A stretch of DNA of 64,000 nucleotides, from NCBI GenBank assembly GCA_018267825.1, contig JAFDXR010000011.1:1-64000 (forward strand), read 5' to 3'. Below are positions 63,410 to 64,000 of the stretch, in pieces. Below the pieces are notes generated by a model, which saw nothing but the letters and a program-made list of their open reading frames with translations, ran no database searches and was not told the origin of the DNA. The DNA comes from Bacteroidota bacterium (GTDB lineage: Bacteria > Bacteroidota > Bacteroidia > B-17B0 > Aurantibacillaceae). Position 1 is the stretch's first letter; the number at the start of each line of letters is the position of its first letter. Position numbers and translations under genes: made by a program.

Positions 63410-64000
63410 ATGAAACAAAAAACCCTTGAAATCATTGCTTTCAGTTTGTTCCTTCTCGCTTTAATTTCTTTAAGAACCGAGAGTTCAATAGCTTATGCAT
63501 TTTCCATCATCATTCGCTTAATTCTGTTTCTGCTATTTTCAATCGGAGGGTATTTAATATTCAACGCTCCACAGGAAATACGCTTTGGAAGATTTCTATC
63601 TGTATTAAACGGAATCATCCTTGGTGTTGTCTGTTTTTTCATCCTCGAGGTCATAACGGTATCCGTTATTTACAACTCCAAATTAATTTGGTCCATAATT
63701 TCTATTATATCCATTTTGATTGCAATTCTAATGCTGATTTTATTCCTAAGTAACTATGGAAAAAAAGAAGTTAAATCTTATCTCAGAGCTGTTGTTATCC
63801 GCAACAGCGTGCCATTAATTTTTCTTGTTTTACTTACACTTCTACCAAATAAATTTCGCACAACCATTTTCTATGGGTCGAACTCCAATAAATACAAGAG
63901 TATTCTGCAAGAAGAATGTATCCAAAATGCATTCGAACAGGCTGAACGGAATGAGACTGATAAATCGGTTGAATCAGCACTTCTAGCTATACACTATGGG
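63410..64000 (+). CDS. Membrane protein, cut by the window end
   Basis: Open from ATG 63410 to the edge (197 codons, no stop). About five hydrophobic helices (near residues 7-25, 31-50, 62-85, 92-115 and 128-148), then a soluble stretch with SILQEECIQNAFEQAERNE. Unknown family. Confidence 0.6.
   Translation, partial: MKQKTLEIIAFSLFLLALISLRTESSIAYAFSIIIRLILFLLFSIGGYLIFNAPQEIRFGRFLSVLNGIILGVVCFFILEVITVSVIYNSKLIWSIISIISILIAILMLILFLSNYGKKEVKSYLRAVVIRNSVPLIFLVLLTLLPNKFRTTIFYGSNSNKYKSILQEECIQNAFEQAERNETDKSVESALLAIHYG

Overview
The window comes from a member of the Bacteroidota. Three large secreted proteins end in type IX secretion (Por) sorting domains. Several promoters fit the Bacteroidota housekeeping pattern (TTTG, 17-21 bases, TAnnTTTG). 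SusC-like TonB receptor architecture, a eukaryotic-type NADP isocitrate dehydrogenase, a flexirubin-free carotenoid locus of the Flavobacteria/Cytophaga type and GCC-Gly/UAA-Leu tRNAs framed by short terminators all agree with this. I cannot name a genus. The sequence looks chromosomal: I see no integrase, transposase, phage gene or CRISPR array.

Layout. 1-452: gene-free, 171-bp tandem repeats. 453-5345 (minus): ferredoxin-NADP reductase, a small membrane protein, a NifU-type scaffold, isocitrate dehydrogenase, and an overlapping sulfotransferase/aspartyl-hydroxylase-like pair. 5435-12278 (plus): phosphatidylserine decarboxylase, IspF, cytidine deaminase, pyruvate dehydrogenase E1 alpha, an S23 four-helix protein inserted ahead of the E2 gene, a crotonase, a TonB-C protein and a hydrolase. 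12275-15213 (minus): a JmjC-like cupin and a glycine-rich T9SS protein. 15312-22122: phenylacetate catabolism, with paaABC, two small unrecognised genes, paaD, a histidine kinase and paaG on the minus strand and paaE divergent. 22270-26778: a 1.5-kaa T9SS protein with duplicated modules. 27464-34360: carotenoid cluster (crtI-crtB-idi-phyH divergent from crtD and a CruF-lycopene cyclase fusion). 34361-34796: hairpin array, then mutS and two tRNAs. 37.7-44.6 kb: accessory stretch with decayed genes, repeats, an XRE-pentapeptide protein, a histidine-rich protein with a TonB receptor, and a small orphan. 44.6-48.4 kb: sensor kinase, small cupin and a degenerate GyrB-like protein paired with an unknown protein. 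48.4-56.1 kb: RND efflux operon with a divergent LysR regulator. 56.3-64 kb: lipoproteins, an M43 metalloprotease and small secreted proteins, ending in a membrane protein cut by the window edge.

How it works together. The paa genes encode the multicomponent phenylacetyl-CoA epoxidase (PaaABCDE) and the PaaG isomerase; the ligase PaaK, the hydrolase PaaZ and the lower beta-oxidation genes are not here. The crt genes predict a monocyclic, 1'-hydroxylated, 3',4'-desaturated carotenoid of the flexixanthin/saproxanthin type, possibly tailored by a PhyH-type oxygenase. The RND tripartite pump has a small exported leader-like protein and a divergent LysR gene as probable regulator.

The least explained items are a 33-residue membrane miniprotein translationally coupled inside the paa operon, a GyrB-like protein that has lost its ATPase motifs and its Toprim half but keeps an operon partner, a CruF-CrtYc-CrtYd three-part fusion, a histidine-rich protein next to a histidine-rich-plug TonB receptor, and a palindrome (ATAGGTA, 4 bases, TACCTAT) recurring upstream of three unrelated plus-strand genes.
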